Of a DNA stretch of 20,463 bases, positions 14,557-20,463 are shown piece after piece. Below the pieces are notes generated by a model. The model was given only the letters and a program-made list of their open reading frames with translations, was not told the origin of the DNA and made no database searches. Position 1 is the stretch's first letter. The number at the start of each line of letters is the position of its first letter. This DNA is from Pseudomonadota bacterium (GTDB lineage: Bacteria > Pseudomonadota > Alphaproteobacteria > Rhizobiales > Xanthobacteraceae), in NCBI GenBank assembly GCA_023404705.1, contig JAEYAU010000202.1, positions 1 through 20,463 of the forward strand. Direction: 5' to 3'. The translations under genes and the position numbers were made by a program.

Positions 14557-14919
14557 ATGTACGATCACATCGGACTTCGCGTGAAGAATATCGACGCCAG
14601 CGCGCGCTTCTATGAAGCGACGCTGCGCCCGCTCGGGCACGTGCTCTGCTCGAAGGACGCCAAGGGCGCCGGCCTTGGTCCCGACGGCGCGCCCGCGCTC
14701 TGGCTGCACCTGGCGAACGGCAGTGGAAGCTCGGCCGCGCATGTCGCCTTCCAGGCGCCCGATCGCGATGCCGTCGACAAGTTTCACGCCGCGGGCCTCG
14801 CGGCCGGCGGACGCGACAACGGCAAGCCCGGCCTGCGCGCGGACTACAGCCCCACCTACTACGCCGCGTTCCTCATCGATCCAGACGGCAACAATGTCGA
14901 AGCCGTCTGCACGAAGTGA
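14557..14919 (+). CDS. VOC-family protein (glyoxalase/bleomycin-resistance/dioxygenase fold)
   Basis: This 120-residue single-domain vicinal-oxygen-chelate protein has YDHIGLRVKNIDASARFYEA at the start (metal-ligand His4), AAHVAFQAPDRDAVDKFHAA in the middle (His62) and FLIDPDGNNVEAVC at the end (Glu115). This is the normal beta-alpha-beta-beta-beta repeat, with plausible metal ligands at His4, His62 and Glu115. Such proteins bind or convert small electrophiles or antibiotics, and the substrate cannot be deduced. It has a very strong AGGAGG ribosome binding site that lies inside a hairpin. It is followed 13 nt later by an SRPBCC gene, so it is probably co-transcribed with it. Confidence 0.88.
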   Translation: MYDHIGLRVKNIDASARFYEATLRPLGHVLCSKDAKGAGLGPDGAPALWLHLANGSGSSAAHVAFQAPDRDAVDKFHAAGLAAGGRDNGKPGLRADYSPTYYAAFLIDPDGNNVEAVCTK

Positions 14920-14932
14920 GAAGGAGGCGACC

Positions 14933-15340
14933 ATGGGCTCGATCCGCAAGGAGCTGCTGCTCGATGTGCCGGCCGAAGAGGTCTGGGACGCGGTGCGCGA
15001 CTATGGCGCGGTGCATCAGCGCTTGGCCGTTGGCGTGCTCACCGACACGCGCCTGGAAGAAGGCGCGCGCATCGTGACGTTCGCCAACGGCCTCGTGCTG
15101 CACGAGCTGATCGTCGATATCGATGACGCGCAGCGCCGTTTCGTCTGGGCCGCCGTGCGCGGCCGGGCCACGCATCACAACGGCGCCATGCAGGTCTTCG
15201 CCGACGGCGCCGCGCGCAGCCGCCTCGTCTGGACGACCGATTTCCTGCCGGACGAGATCGGCCGCGACATCGACGGCCTGATGGAGATGGCCTTGCAGGC
15301 CACGAAGAAGAATCTGGAACGCCGGCACGCGCGCACATGA
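14933..15340 (+). CDS. SRPBCC-family (START/polyketide-cyclase-like) protein
   Basis: This 135-residue protein opens IRKELLLDVPAEEVWDAVRD, the classical first strand and helix of SRPBCC ligand-binding folds. RLVWTTDFLPDEIGRDI and a long C-terminal helix (MEMALQATKKNLERR) close the helix-grip cavity. The start is ATG 14933, with AAGGAGG ending 5 nt upstream; the long frame back to 14612 is the VOC gene out of phase. Members range from aromatase/cyclases to lipid or hormone binders and toxin-antitoxin partners, so the ligand is unknown. Tight spacing to the VOC gene and to the next gene supports an operon. Confidence 0.82.
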   Translation: MGSIRKELLLDVPAEEVWDAVRDYGAVHQRLAVGVLTDTRLEEGARIVTFANGLVLHELIVDIDDAQRRFVWAAVRGRATHHNGAMQVFADGAARSRLVWTTDFLPDEIGRDIDGLMEMALQATKKNLERRHART

Positions 15341-15369
15341 CGCGTGTGTGCTGCGCAAAGGAGGACCGC

Positions 15370-15987
15370 ATGTTCGGACTCAACCGTCGTCACATGCTCG
15401 ATACCGGTCTCATTGCAATCACAGCGCTCGCAGCCGGAAGCAAAGGCGTGCGCGCCACGACCCACGAGGGCACGCCCATGCTGCAGGCCCTGAAAGCCGA
15501 AGGGCCGAATGAAGCTCTTGCGCCCAAGCTTCGGCTCTATGGCCAGTTCGTCGGATCCTGGGATCTCGACATCACGTATCGCGATCCCGCCGGCGTGATG
15601 CACGAAGCGGGCGCCGAATGGCACTTCGACTGGGTGCTCGACGGCCGCGCGATCCAGGACGTCTGGATCTTCCCGGCGCGCAAGCTGCGCAAGGAGGCGC
15701 CGGAGCCCTGGTTCTTCTACGGCTCGACGCTGCGTGTCTACGATCCCGGGCTCGATGCCTGGCACATCACCTATGTCGAGCCGACTCGGCCCTTCGTGCT
15801 GCGTCAGATCGGCCGCGCCAACGGCGCCGATATCGTGCAGCTCGCCGACGAGCAGAACGGCGTGATCCGACGCTGGAGCTTCCGCGAGATCACCGCGCGC
15901 AGCTTCCGCTGGCTCGGCGAAGCCTCGCGCGACAAGGCCGCGAGCTGGACGCTCGAGATGGAGATGCGCGCACGCCGTGCGGCGTGA
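15370..15987 (+). CDS. Uncharacterised 205-residue protein, Tat-like N-terminus, probable beta-barrel domain
   Basis: I do not recognise a named family with certainty. Residues 1-30 have a twin arginine (NRRHML, 5-10), a mildly hydrophobic stretch (LIAITALAAG) and a GVRA-T junction that could be a signal-peptidase site, so it resembles a Tat signal. The rest is rich in aromatic strands: LYGQFVGSWDLDITYRDPAG, WHFDWVLDGRAIQDVWIFPA, WFFYGSTLRVYD, FREITARSFRWLGE. This pattern is like small lipocalin/calycin-type proteins such as DUF1579 relatives. The start is ATG 15370, 5 nt after AAAGGAGG. An ATG at 15337 overlapping the SRPBCC stop, and an internal ATG 15478 that would remove the signal, are alternatives. 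The function is unknown. Confidence 0.75.
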   Translation: MFGLNRRHMLDTGLIAITALAAGSKGVRATTHEGTPMLQALKAEGPNEALAPKLRLYGQFVGSWDLDITYRDPAGVMHEAGAEWHFDWVLDGRAIQDVWIFPARKLRKEAPEPWFFYGSTLRVYDPGLDAWHITYVEPTRPFVLRQIGRANGADIVQLADEQNGVIRRWSFREITARSFRWLGEASRDKAASWTLEMEMRARRAA

Positions 15988-16131
15988 TGCGGAGCGTCGC
16001 CCGCGTCCGCGAATCGGGTGGCGCGCGCGACATCGCGCGGCCAGAGTCAAGATGAGTCATCAGCGATGAGCCCCGGGCTCCACAGTGCTATGCTGCGCGG
16101 AACAGATTCTCGCCTTCCACAGGACTTCGCA

Positions 16132-16719
16132 ATGCGTGCGGACACGAGCGTCCGGGAGCATTACTGCGTGTTCGAGACCGCCATCGGTCCGTGCGGCGTC
16201 GCCTGGACCGAGGACGGCCTCACGCGCGTGCAGCTGCCCGAGGCGAGCCGCACCGCGACCGAGCAGCGGCTGCGCCGGCGCGCCGGCAATGCGGGCCCCG
16301 AGTTGCCGCCGCCGCCGATCCGCCGCGCCATCACGGACCTGCAGAGCTACATGCTGGGCGAGCGCATCGAGTTCGCGGCCGTGCCGATCGACTGGGGCCG
16401 CGTGAGCGCCTTCCATCGCAAGATCTACGAGGCGACGCGCGCGCTCGGCTGGGGCGAGACCGCGAGCTATGGCGAGGTCGCGAGCCGCGCCGGCCCGCCC
16501 GTGGTCGCGCGCGCGGTCGGCCAGGCCATGTCGCGCAATCCTGTGCCGATCATCATGCCGTGCCATCGCGTGCTGGCGGCAAACCGCAAGATCGGCGGCT
16601 TCTCGGCCTATGGCGGCACTGTCACCAAGGAGCGCCTGCTCGCGCTCGAAGGCGTGCGGCTCGGCGCCGAGGAGCCGGTGCTGCCCGGCCTCTTCCCGCC
16701 GCCGGGGCGCTGGGACTGA
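16132..16719 (+). CDS. Methylated-DNA--[protein]-cysteine S-methyltransferase (MGMT/Ogt-type)
   Basis: This 195-residue DNA-repair protein transfers an alkyl group from O6-alkylguanine to its own cysteine. The active-site segment PIIMPCHRVLAANRKIGGFS places the acceptor at Cys144. AARALG-type helices follow the family: FHRKIYEATRALGWGETASYGEVA, then ARAVGQAMSRNP, which carries the arginine finger (about Arg127). An N-terminal accessory domain of about 90 residues is present, as in Ogt; there is no Ada DNA-binding domain. I chose ATG 16132 (AGGA about 8 nt upstream) over ATG 16066 or GTG 16018, which only add unconserved residues. An extended -10-like TGCTATGCT lies at 16086-16094. It may be separately transcribed, with 144 bp upstream. 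Confidence 0.92.
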   Translation: MRADTSVREHYCVFETAIGPCGVAWTEDGLTRVQLPEASRTATEQRLRRRAGNAGPELPPPPIRRAITDLQSYMLGERIEFAAVPIDWGRVSAFHRKIYEATRALGWGETASYGEVASRAGPPVVARAVGQAMSRNPVPIIMPCHRVLAANRKIGGFSAYGGTVTKERLLALEGVRLGAEEPVLPGLFPPPGRWD

Positions 16720-16785
16720 CGCGGTCGTAGCTTCGCGCGCCGCAAGTCCTTACGCTCTCCTTCTTTCGACAGGGAGGAGACGACG

Positions 16786-17235
16786 ATGGGCGCGCTCGAG
16801 AAAGGCATCACGCGAAGCGGCGAAGGCTACGCCGGGAAGACCTGGAATATTCTCGGCCAGATCTATTTCCCGAAGGCGGTCGCCGACTCCACCTTCGCAT
16901 TCGAGACCAACAGCGACCCGGGCCAGTTCGTGCCGGTGCATGTGCATCCGACGCAGGACGAGTTCATCCTCGTGCAGGAGGGCGTGCTCGACCTCAAGCT
17001 CGACGGCGTGTGGGTGCAGGCCAAGGCCGGCGACCTCGTCAGGATGCCGCGCGGCATTCCGCACGGCTACTTCAACAAGTCCGACAAGCCCGCGCGCGCT
17101 CTGTTCTGGGTCTCGCCGGCGCAGAAGCTCGAAGCCCTGTTCGACAAGCTGCATAATCTGCAGGATCCGGCCGAAGTGGTCCGCATCTCGGCGCAGCACG
17201 AGGTGGACTTCCTGCCGCCGGACGCGAACGACTGA
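16786..17235 (+). CDS. Cupin-domain protein
   Basis: This 149-residue single-domain cupin has motif 1 VPVHVHPTQDEFILVQEG, giving the metal-ligand set His52, His54 and Glu59. Motif 2 is AGDLVRMPRGIPHGYFN, with His93. All four ligands are present, so a metal-dependent enzyme or sensor is plausible. Small cupins include dioxygenases, isomerases and storage-type proteins, and the substrate is not deducible. It has a strong Shine-Dalgarno GGGAGGAG (16772-16779), 6 nt before ATG 16786. It is followed by a fumarylacetoacetate-hydrolase-family gene, a pairing that often occurs in aromatic ring-cleavage pathways. That link is inferred only from adjacency, and the 124-bp gap contains a possible hairpin. 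Confidence 0.88.
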   Translation: MGALEKGITRSGEGYAGKTWNILGQIYFPKAVADSTFAFETNSDPGQFVPVHVHPTQDEFILVQEGVLDLKLDGVWVQAKAGDLVRMPRGIPHGYFNKSDKPARALFWVSPAQKLEALFDKLHNLQDPAEVVRISAQHEVDFLPPDAND

Positions 17236-17243
17236 TCCCGCAA

Positions 17244-17285
17244 GGGGCCGGGCCTGGGGCTGTTCCCACGTTGACCCCGGGCCCC
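17244..17285. terminator. GC-rich hairpin between the cupin and FAH genes
   Basis: GGGGCCGGG (17244-17252) pairs with CCCGGGCCCC (17276-17285) with one bulge around a 23-nt loop. It follows the cupin stop by 8 bp. There is no T tract, so the function as a terminator is uncertain. A TTGACC inside it (17271-17276) could instead be part of a promoter for the next gene, but no good -10 is spaced from it. Confidence 0.25.
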
Positions 17286-17359
17286 AATGTGCTAACCGCA
17301 GGCGCGACGGAGCCGGCGTTCGTCGCTCCCATTCCGATTTCTTCCAGCGAAAAGCCCTC

Positions 17360-18064
17360 ATGAGCACAGATCAATTCGTGATTGCTCCGCCGCCCCAGGC
17401 CGCGCTCGCGGTCGCCGGCACCTCGAAGCAGTTTCCGGTGCGCCGCATCTGGTGCGTCGGCCGCAACTACATCGAGCACATCCGCGAGATGGGCCAGGAC
17501 GAGCGCGCCCCGCCCTTCTTCTTCGCCAAGCCCGCCGACGCGATCGTGCCGGACGGCGGCACCGTGCCCTATCCGCCGCTCACCAAGGACATGCATCACG
17601 AGGTCGAGCTCGTCGTCGCGCTCAAGGCCGGCGGCCGCAACATCTCGGCCGACAAGGCGCTCGACCTGATCTGGGGCTATGGCGTCGGCATCGATCTCAC
17701 GCGCCGCGACCTGCAGATCGCCTCGCGCGACGTGAAGCGTCCGTGGGAGATCGGCAAGGCTTTCGACGGCTCGGCGCCGTGCGGGCCGCTGCGGCCCGTC
17801 ACCGAGATCGGTCATCCCAAGAAGGGCCGCATCTTCCTCACCGTGAACGGCACCGTGAAGCAGGATGGCGACCTCGAGCAGATGATCTGGAACGTGCCCG
17901 AGGTGATCGCGAAGCTCTCCGAGCAGGTCGGCCTCGCGGCCGGCGACATCATCATGACGGGCACGCCTGCGGGCGTCGGCGCCCTGGTGCCGGGCGACAA
18001 GGTGGTCGCCGAGGCGGAAGGCGTCGGCAAGCTCAGCGTGACGATCGGCCCGCCCGCCAAGTGA
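17360..18064 (+). CDS. Fumarylacetoacetate hydrolase-family protein (acylpyruvase/fumarylpyruvate-hydrolase-like)
   Basis: This 234-residue protein has the compact FAH fold. Its N-terminal RRIWCVGRNYIEHIREMG matches the FAHD1/fumarylpyruvate-hydrolase branch. The metal site is HHEVELVV (Glu81, Glu83) with Asp112 in GIDLTRRD. The C-terminal ITTGTPAGVG-type loop (here IIMTGTPAGVGALVPGD) completes the active site. The family cleaves C-C bonds of acylpyruvates such as fumarylpyruvate from gentisate, or decarboxylates oxaloacetate. The length (about 230) fits. The start is ATG 17360; the much longer frame from 16469 is a shadow through the MGMT and cupin genes. It has no strong Shine-Dalgarno. No ring-cleavage dioxygenase is in the window apart from the adjacent cupin. 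Confidence 0.9.
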   Translation: MSTDQFVIAPPPQAALAVAGTSKQFPVRRIWCVGRNYIEHIREMGQDERAPPFFFAKPADAIVPDGGTVPYPPLTKDMHHEVELVVALKAGGRNISADKALDLIWGYGVGIDLTRRDLQIASRDVKRPWEIGKAFDGSAPCGPLRPVTEIGHPKKGRIFLTVNGTVKQDGDLEQMIWNVPEVIAKLSEQVGLAAGDIIMTGTPAGVGALVPGDKVVAEAEGVGKLSVTIGPPAK

Positions 18065-18076
18065 TGGTTAGCCGTA

Positions 18077-18116
18077 GGTGAACGGATCGCTTCGAATGCG
18101 AGCGATCCGTCTCACC
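18077..18116. terminator. Strong hairpin after the FAH-family gene
   Basis: GGTGA plus ACGGATCGCT (18077-18091) pairs with AGCGATCCGT plus TCACC (18101-18116), giving 15 bp with only one bulged C (18111) and a 9-nt loop. It begins 12 bp after the FAH stop. The next bases include only a short TTT, so this is terminator-like rather than canonical. A bidirectional or rho-assisted role is possible. Confidence 0.55.
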
Positions 18117-18171
18117 TCGATTTAAAGCGCGGCGCGGTAGCTTGGCGCGGGACGACACACGAGGTGTCTGA

Positions 18172-18405
18172 ATGGCCGTGTCGAGTATCGGCGTTGTCGC
18201 CGTCACGCCGACCACAGCAGTATCGAAGCCAGCGCTCGAGCCTTTGCCCGAGCGTACCGCGCCTGTTTCTCAGGCCGGCAACCCCGACAACAACAGCGCC
18301 TCGCCGCAGAGTGCGCCCGCGCCGACCGGTCAGGCGCCGGAGCCGGATCCCGCAGCTGTCGCGCTGATCCGCGGCACGGGACTGCTGATCGACAAGTCCG
18401 CTTAA
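18172..18405 (+). CDS. Small Pro/Ala-rich hypothetical protein (77 residues)
   Basis: This small frame has a proper start context: GAGGTG (18161-18166), then 5 nt, then ATG 18172. The protein starts with a short hydrophobic stretch (IGVVAVTPTTAV), continues with a low-complexity Pro/Ala/Ser/Asn/Gln region (about 20-60) and ends with a more ordered AAVALIRGTGLLIDKSA tail. No domain is recognised. It lies between a strong hairpin and the convergent UxaA-family gene, whose stop is 10 bp away. The Shine-Dalgarno and an isolated position between two gene ends favour a real gene, but low complexity and GC-rich sequence make a chance frame possible. Confidence 0.5.
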   Translation: MAVSSIGVVAVTPTTAVSKPALEPLPERTAPVSQAGNPDNNSASPQSAPAPTGQAPEPDPAAVALIRGTGLLIDKSA

Positions 18406-18414
18406 ATCCCGCCC

Positions 18415-19932
18415 TCACATCACGGCGCCGATCTGCCAGGGCACGAACTCGGCATCGCCATAGCCGAGCTCTTCCGATTTGGTGTGCTGGCCCGAGGCGA
18501 CGCTGAGCACCTTGCGGAAGATCTCCTCGCCCTTCGCTTCGATCGTCACGCCGTCGAGGATATCGCCGCAATTGATGTCCATGTCGTCGATCATGCTCGC
18601 ATAGACCTGCGAGTTGGTCGCGAGCTTGACCGAGGGCGTCGGCTTGCAGCCGAACGCGGAACCGCGCCCCGTCGTGAAGCACATCACATTGGCGCCGCCC
18701 GCGACCTGACCGGTCGCGCCGACCGGGTCGTAGCCGGGCGTGTCCATGAACACGAAGCCCTTCTCGGTCACGGGCTCGGCATATTCATAGACCGCGCGCA
18801 GCGTCGTCGTGCCGCCCTTGGCGGCGGCGCCGAGCGACTTCTCCAGGATCGTGGTGAGCCCGCCCGCCTTGTTGCCGGGCGAGGGATTGTTGTTCATCTC
18901 GCCGCCGTTGCGCGAGGTGTAGTCCTCCCACCACTTGATGCGCTCGACCAGCTTCTCGCCGACCGCGCGGTTGACGGCGCGGCGCGTCAGCAGGTGCTCG
19001 GCGCCGTAGATCTCCGGCGTCTCGGAGAGGATCGCGGTGCCGCCGTGCTTGACCAGCAGATCCGCCGCCGCGCCGAGCGCCGGGTTCGCGGTGATGCCCG
19101 AATAGCCGTCGGAGCCGCCGCATTGCAGCGCCAGCGTGATTTCCGAGGCCGGCCGCGTCTCGCGCTTGGCGCGCGCCGCGATCGGCAGCATCGCCTTGAT
19201 GCGCTCGACGCCCTCGGCGACGGTCTTCCTTGTGCCGCCGGTCGCCTGGATCGTCATGGTCTGGAAGTGATCGCCCTCGACCAGCCCGTACTCGTCCTTC
19301 ATGCGGTCGATCTGGAACACCTCGCAGCCGAGGCCCACCATCAGCGCGGCGCCGAGATTGGCGTGCGTCGCGTAGCCCCACTGGGTCCGCCGCAGCACGT
19401 CGAAGCTTTCTCCAGTGGCCGCCATTCCGCAGCCGGTGCCGTGCACGAATGACACCACGCCGTCGATCTCCGGATAGTCCGTGAGGATGCCGGAGCGCTC
19501 CACCTCGCGCGCGATGAAACGCGCCACGGTGGCCGAGCAGTTCACCGAGGTGAGAATGCCGATGAAGTTGCGTGTGCCGGTTCGGCCATTCGGCCGAACA
19601 TATCCGTCGAAGGTCGCGCGCAGCTCCGGCGGCAGCACTTCGTCGTTCTTCGCGTCCTCGGCGAAACGGTAGTCGCGCGCGAAATCGTGCATCGCGACGT
19701 TATGCTCGTGCACCCAGTCGCCCGGCGCCACGTGCTTCGTCGCAAAGCCGATGATCTGCCCGAACTTGCGCACCGGCTCGTTTTCGCGGATCGCCGTCAC
19801 GGCCATCTTGTGGCCGCGCGGCACGCGCTCGCGCGCGGTCAGCCCGGCCGCGGCCGCGCCCTGCATAATGGCGTCCACCGCGACGACCACATTGTCGTCG
19901 GGCGATAAGCGAACCGTGCGTGGCGAGGTCAT
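18415..19932 (-). CDS. UxaA-family dehydratase (altronate/galactarate dehydratase type)
   Basis: This 505-residue cytosolic enzyme has an N-terminal SAF domain (about 12-82, with NVVVAVDAIMQG and VPRGHKMA) and a large C-terminal UxaA/GarD catalytic domain. Markers are GRTGTRNFIGILTSVNCSAT, HGTGCGM, ALQCGGSDGYSGITANPA, NNNPSPGNKAGGLTTI and FTTGRGSAFGCKPTPSVKL, with conserved cysteines and histidines likely to bind the iron or manganese cofactor. It dehydrates a sugar acid to a 2-keto-3-deoxy acid; altronate or galactarate is typical, but alphaproteobacterial members may use others. The length matches UxaA (about 495). The start is ATG 19932; the frame beyond it (to 20433) runs antisense to the GntR gene. 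It is divergent from a GntR/FCD regulator, which probably controls it. Confidence 0.92.
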   Translation of the reverse strand: MTSPRTVRLSPDDNVVVAVDAIMQGAAAAGLTARERVPRGHKMAVTAIRENEPVRKFGQIIGFATKHVAPGDWVHEHNVAMHDFARDYRFAEDAKNDEVLPPELRATFDGYVRPNGRTGTRNFIGILTSVNCSATVARFIAREVERSGILTDYPEIDGVVSFVHGTGCGMAATGESFDVLRRTQWGYATHANLGAALMVGLGCEVFQIDRMKDEYGLVEGDHFQTMTIQATGGTRKTVAEGVERIKAMLPIAARAKRETRPASEITLALQCGGSDGYSGITANPALGAAADLLVKHGGTAILSETPEIYGAEHLLTRRAVNRAVGEKLVERIKWWEDYTSRNGGEMNNNPSPGNKAGGLTTILEKSLGAAAKGGTTTLRAVYEYAEPVTEKGFVFMDTPGYDPVGATGQVAGGANVMCFTTGRGSAFGCKPTPSVKLATNSQVYASMIDDMDINCGDILDGVTIEAKGEEIFRKVLSVASGQHTKSEELGYGDAEFVPWQIGAVM

Positions 19933-19980
19933 CGGATGTCCGGTCTTGTTGCTGAGTGGACCTCTGACTAGCATGTTAGG
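19933..19980. promoter_or_regulatory. 48-bp divergent promoter region with candidate GntR operator
   Basis: The whole control region of two divergent genes is only 48 bp, so promoters must overlap coding sequence or each other. GCTGAGT (19951-19957) and GACTAGC (19966-19972) form an imperfect inverted repeat (GCT(G)AGT/ACTAGC) with a 9-nt centre. This is the size and position expected for a GntR/FCD operator. No consensus -35/-10 pair is evident. The operator call is an inference from symmetry and position. Confidence 0.4.
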
Positions 19981-20463
19981 ATGCCGGCGCGACCCCGAAA
20001 AATCCCATACGGCTTCCTGCCGCCGCTGCCGCGCCAGGCGCGCGGCGGAACCGTGCCGCGCATCCAGGATCTGGTGCGCGACGCCATCGTGCGGCTCGAG
20101 CTGCCGCCCGGCACCTTCATCGACAAGGTCGCGCTCTGCCGCCGTCTCGGCGTCTCCCGTTTTCCGGTCTCGGAGGCGCTCGGCCGGCTCGCCGCCGAGG
20201 GCCTGGTCGAGGTGCTGCCCCAGCGCGGCACCCGCGTCACGCGCATCGACATCGCGGACTGCCGCCAGGCCATGTTCATCCGCCGCGCGCTGGAGGTGGA
20301 CGCGGTGCGCACGCTCGCCGCGCAGGCCGACGCCGGCCTGCTCGCCGCGCTCGAGCGCAATCTCGACGGCCAGTGCCGCGCCATGGAGCTCGGGGACCGC
20401 ACGCGCTTCCACGATCTCGATCTCGCGCTGCACGAGGTGCTGCTCGACGCGCTCGGCTTCGAG
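19981..20463 (+). CDS. GntR-family transcriptional regulator, FCD subfamily (partial, C-terminus outside window)
   Basis: The first 161 codons are present and the frame is open to the window edge. The winged-helix DNA-binding domain occupies about residues 24-88: VPRIQDLVRDAIVRLELPPG, then LCRRLGVSRFPVSEALGRLAAEGLVEVLPQRGTRV, the classic GntR recognition helix and wing. From about 90 the FCD ligand domain begins (DIADCRQAMFIRRALEVDAV), and FHDLDLALHEVLLDA contains the D-x3-H metal-binding pair (about Asp147/His151). FCD members bind organic or sugar acids, fitting the divergent UxaA-family dehydratase. The start is ATG 19981, with an abutting GGA and no proper Shine-Dalgarno. Effector and target are inferred. 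Confidence 0.9.
   Translation, partial: MPARPRKIPYGFLPPLPRQARGGTVPRIQDLVRDAIVRLELPPGTFIDKVALCRRLGVSRFPVSEALGRLAAEGLVEVLPQRGTRVTRIDIADCRQAMFIRRALEVDAVRTLAAQADAGLLAALERNLDGQCRAMELGDRTRFHDLDLALHEVLLDALGFE

Noticed and set aside
16018..16131. Longer N-terminus for the methylguanine methyltransferase (GTG 16018 or ATG 16066)
   Set aside because: The added residues are unconserved in character and lack a ribosome binding site. ATG 16132 directly precedes the family-like region and has an AGGA upstream.
16469..17359. 531-residue frame fusing upstream sequence to the FAH-family protein
   Set aside because: The upstream part is an out-of-phase reading of the methyltransferase and cupin genes, which have their own motifs and start signals. 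The FAH fold starts just after ATG 17360.
19933..20433. Extension of the UxaA-family protein upstream to 20433
   Set aside because: This part runs antisense to a clear GntR winged helix and contains no SAF-like sequence. ATG 19932 begins just before the SAF domain.

Overview
The window is high-GC, densely coded DNA that reads like an alphaproteobacterial chromosome. The evidence is GC-rich codon use with long antisense shadow frames, heptose-type LPS core genes, and UxaA-family and FCD-type GntR genes. Genus cannot be read from the sequence. Most of the window (1 to about 13.5 kb) is a lipopolysaccharide/surface-polysaccharide locus. The rest is an accessory block of small enzymes plus the start of a sugar-acid catabolism locus.

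Layout: (1) 1-556, minus: a GT4 glycosyltransferase cut by the window edge, divergent from (2) 650-1678, plus: a MraY/WecA-type polyprenyl-phosphate sugar-1-phosphate transferase. (3) 8135 down to 1675, minus: a tight six-gene run, hldD - hldE - GT2 (WaaE/KdtX-like) - GT2 (chondroitin-polymerase-like) - O-antigen ligase-like - GT9, with short gaps or overlapping stop/start codons. (4) 8136-8510: a 375-bp divergent intergenic region holding two near-perfect, CTAG-bounded palindromes of 78 and 75 bp in opposite orientation. (5) waaF (plus) and waaC (minus), convergent with overlapping ends. (6) galE and an MsbA-like ABC exporter, plus. (7) 13687-18405, plus: an AraC-type regulator with a Cys/His-rich sensor half, a VOC protein, an SRPBCC protein, a 205-residue protein with a Tat-like N-terminus, a methylguanine-DNA methyltransferase, a cupin, a fumarylacetoacetate-hydrolase-family enzyme and a 77-residue Pro-rich small protein. 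(8) A UxaA-family dehydratase (minus), divergent across 48 bp from a GntR/FCD regulator cut by the right edge.

How they fit: HldE and HldD supply ADP-L-glycero-D-manno-heptose. WaaC and WaaF add the first two core heptoses, and the third GT9 and the GT2 enzymes extend the core. GalE supplies UDP-galactose. The WecA-like protein starts a lipid-linked glycan that the ligase could transfer, and the ABC exporter could flip the lipid. gmhA and gmhB, the other two heptose-pathway steps, are not in this window.

The least explained signal is the palindrome pair at 8160-8327. Next are a hairpin that buries the Shine-Dalgarno of the VOC gene (14533-14552) and the cysteine-rich AraC regulator. No CRISPR, tRNA, rRNA, transposase or defence system was recognised.
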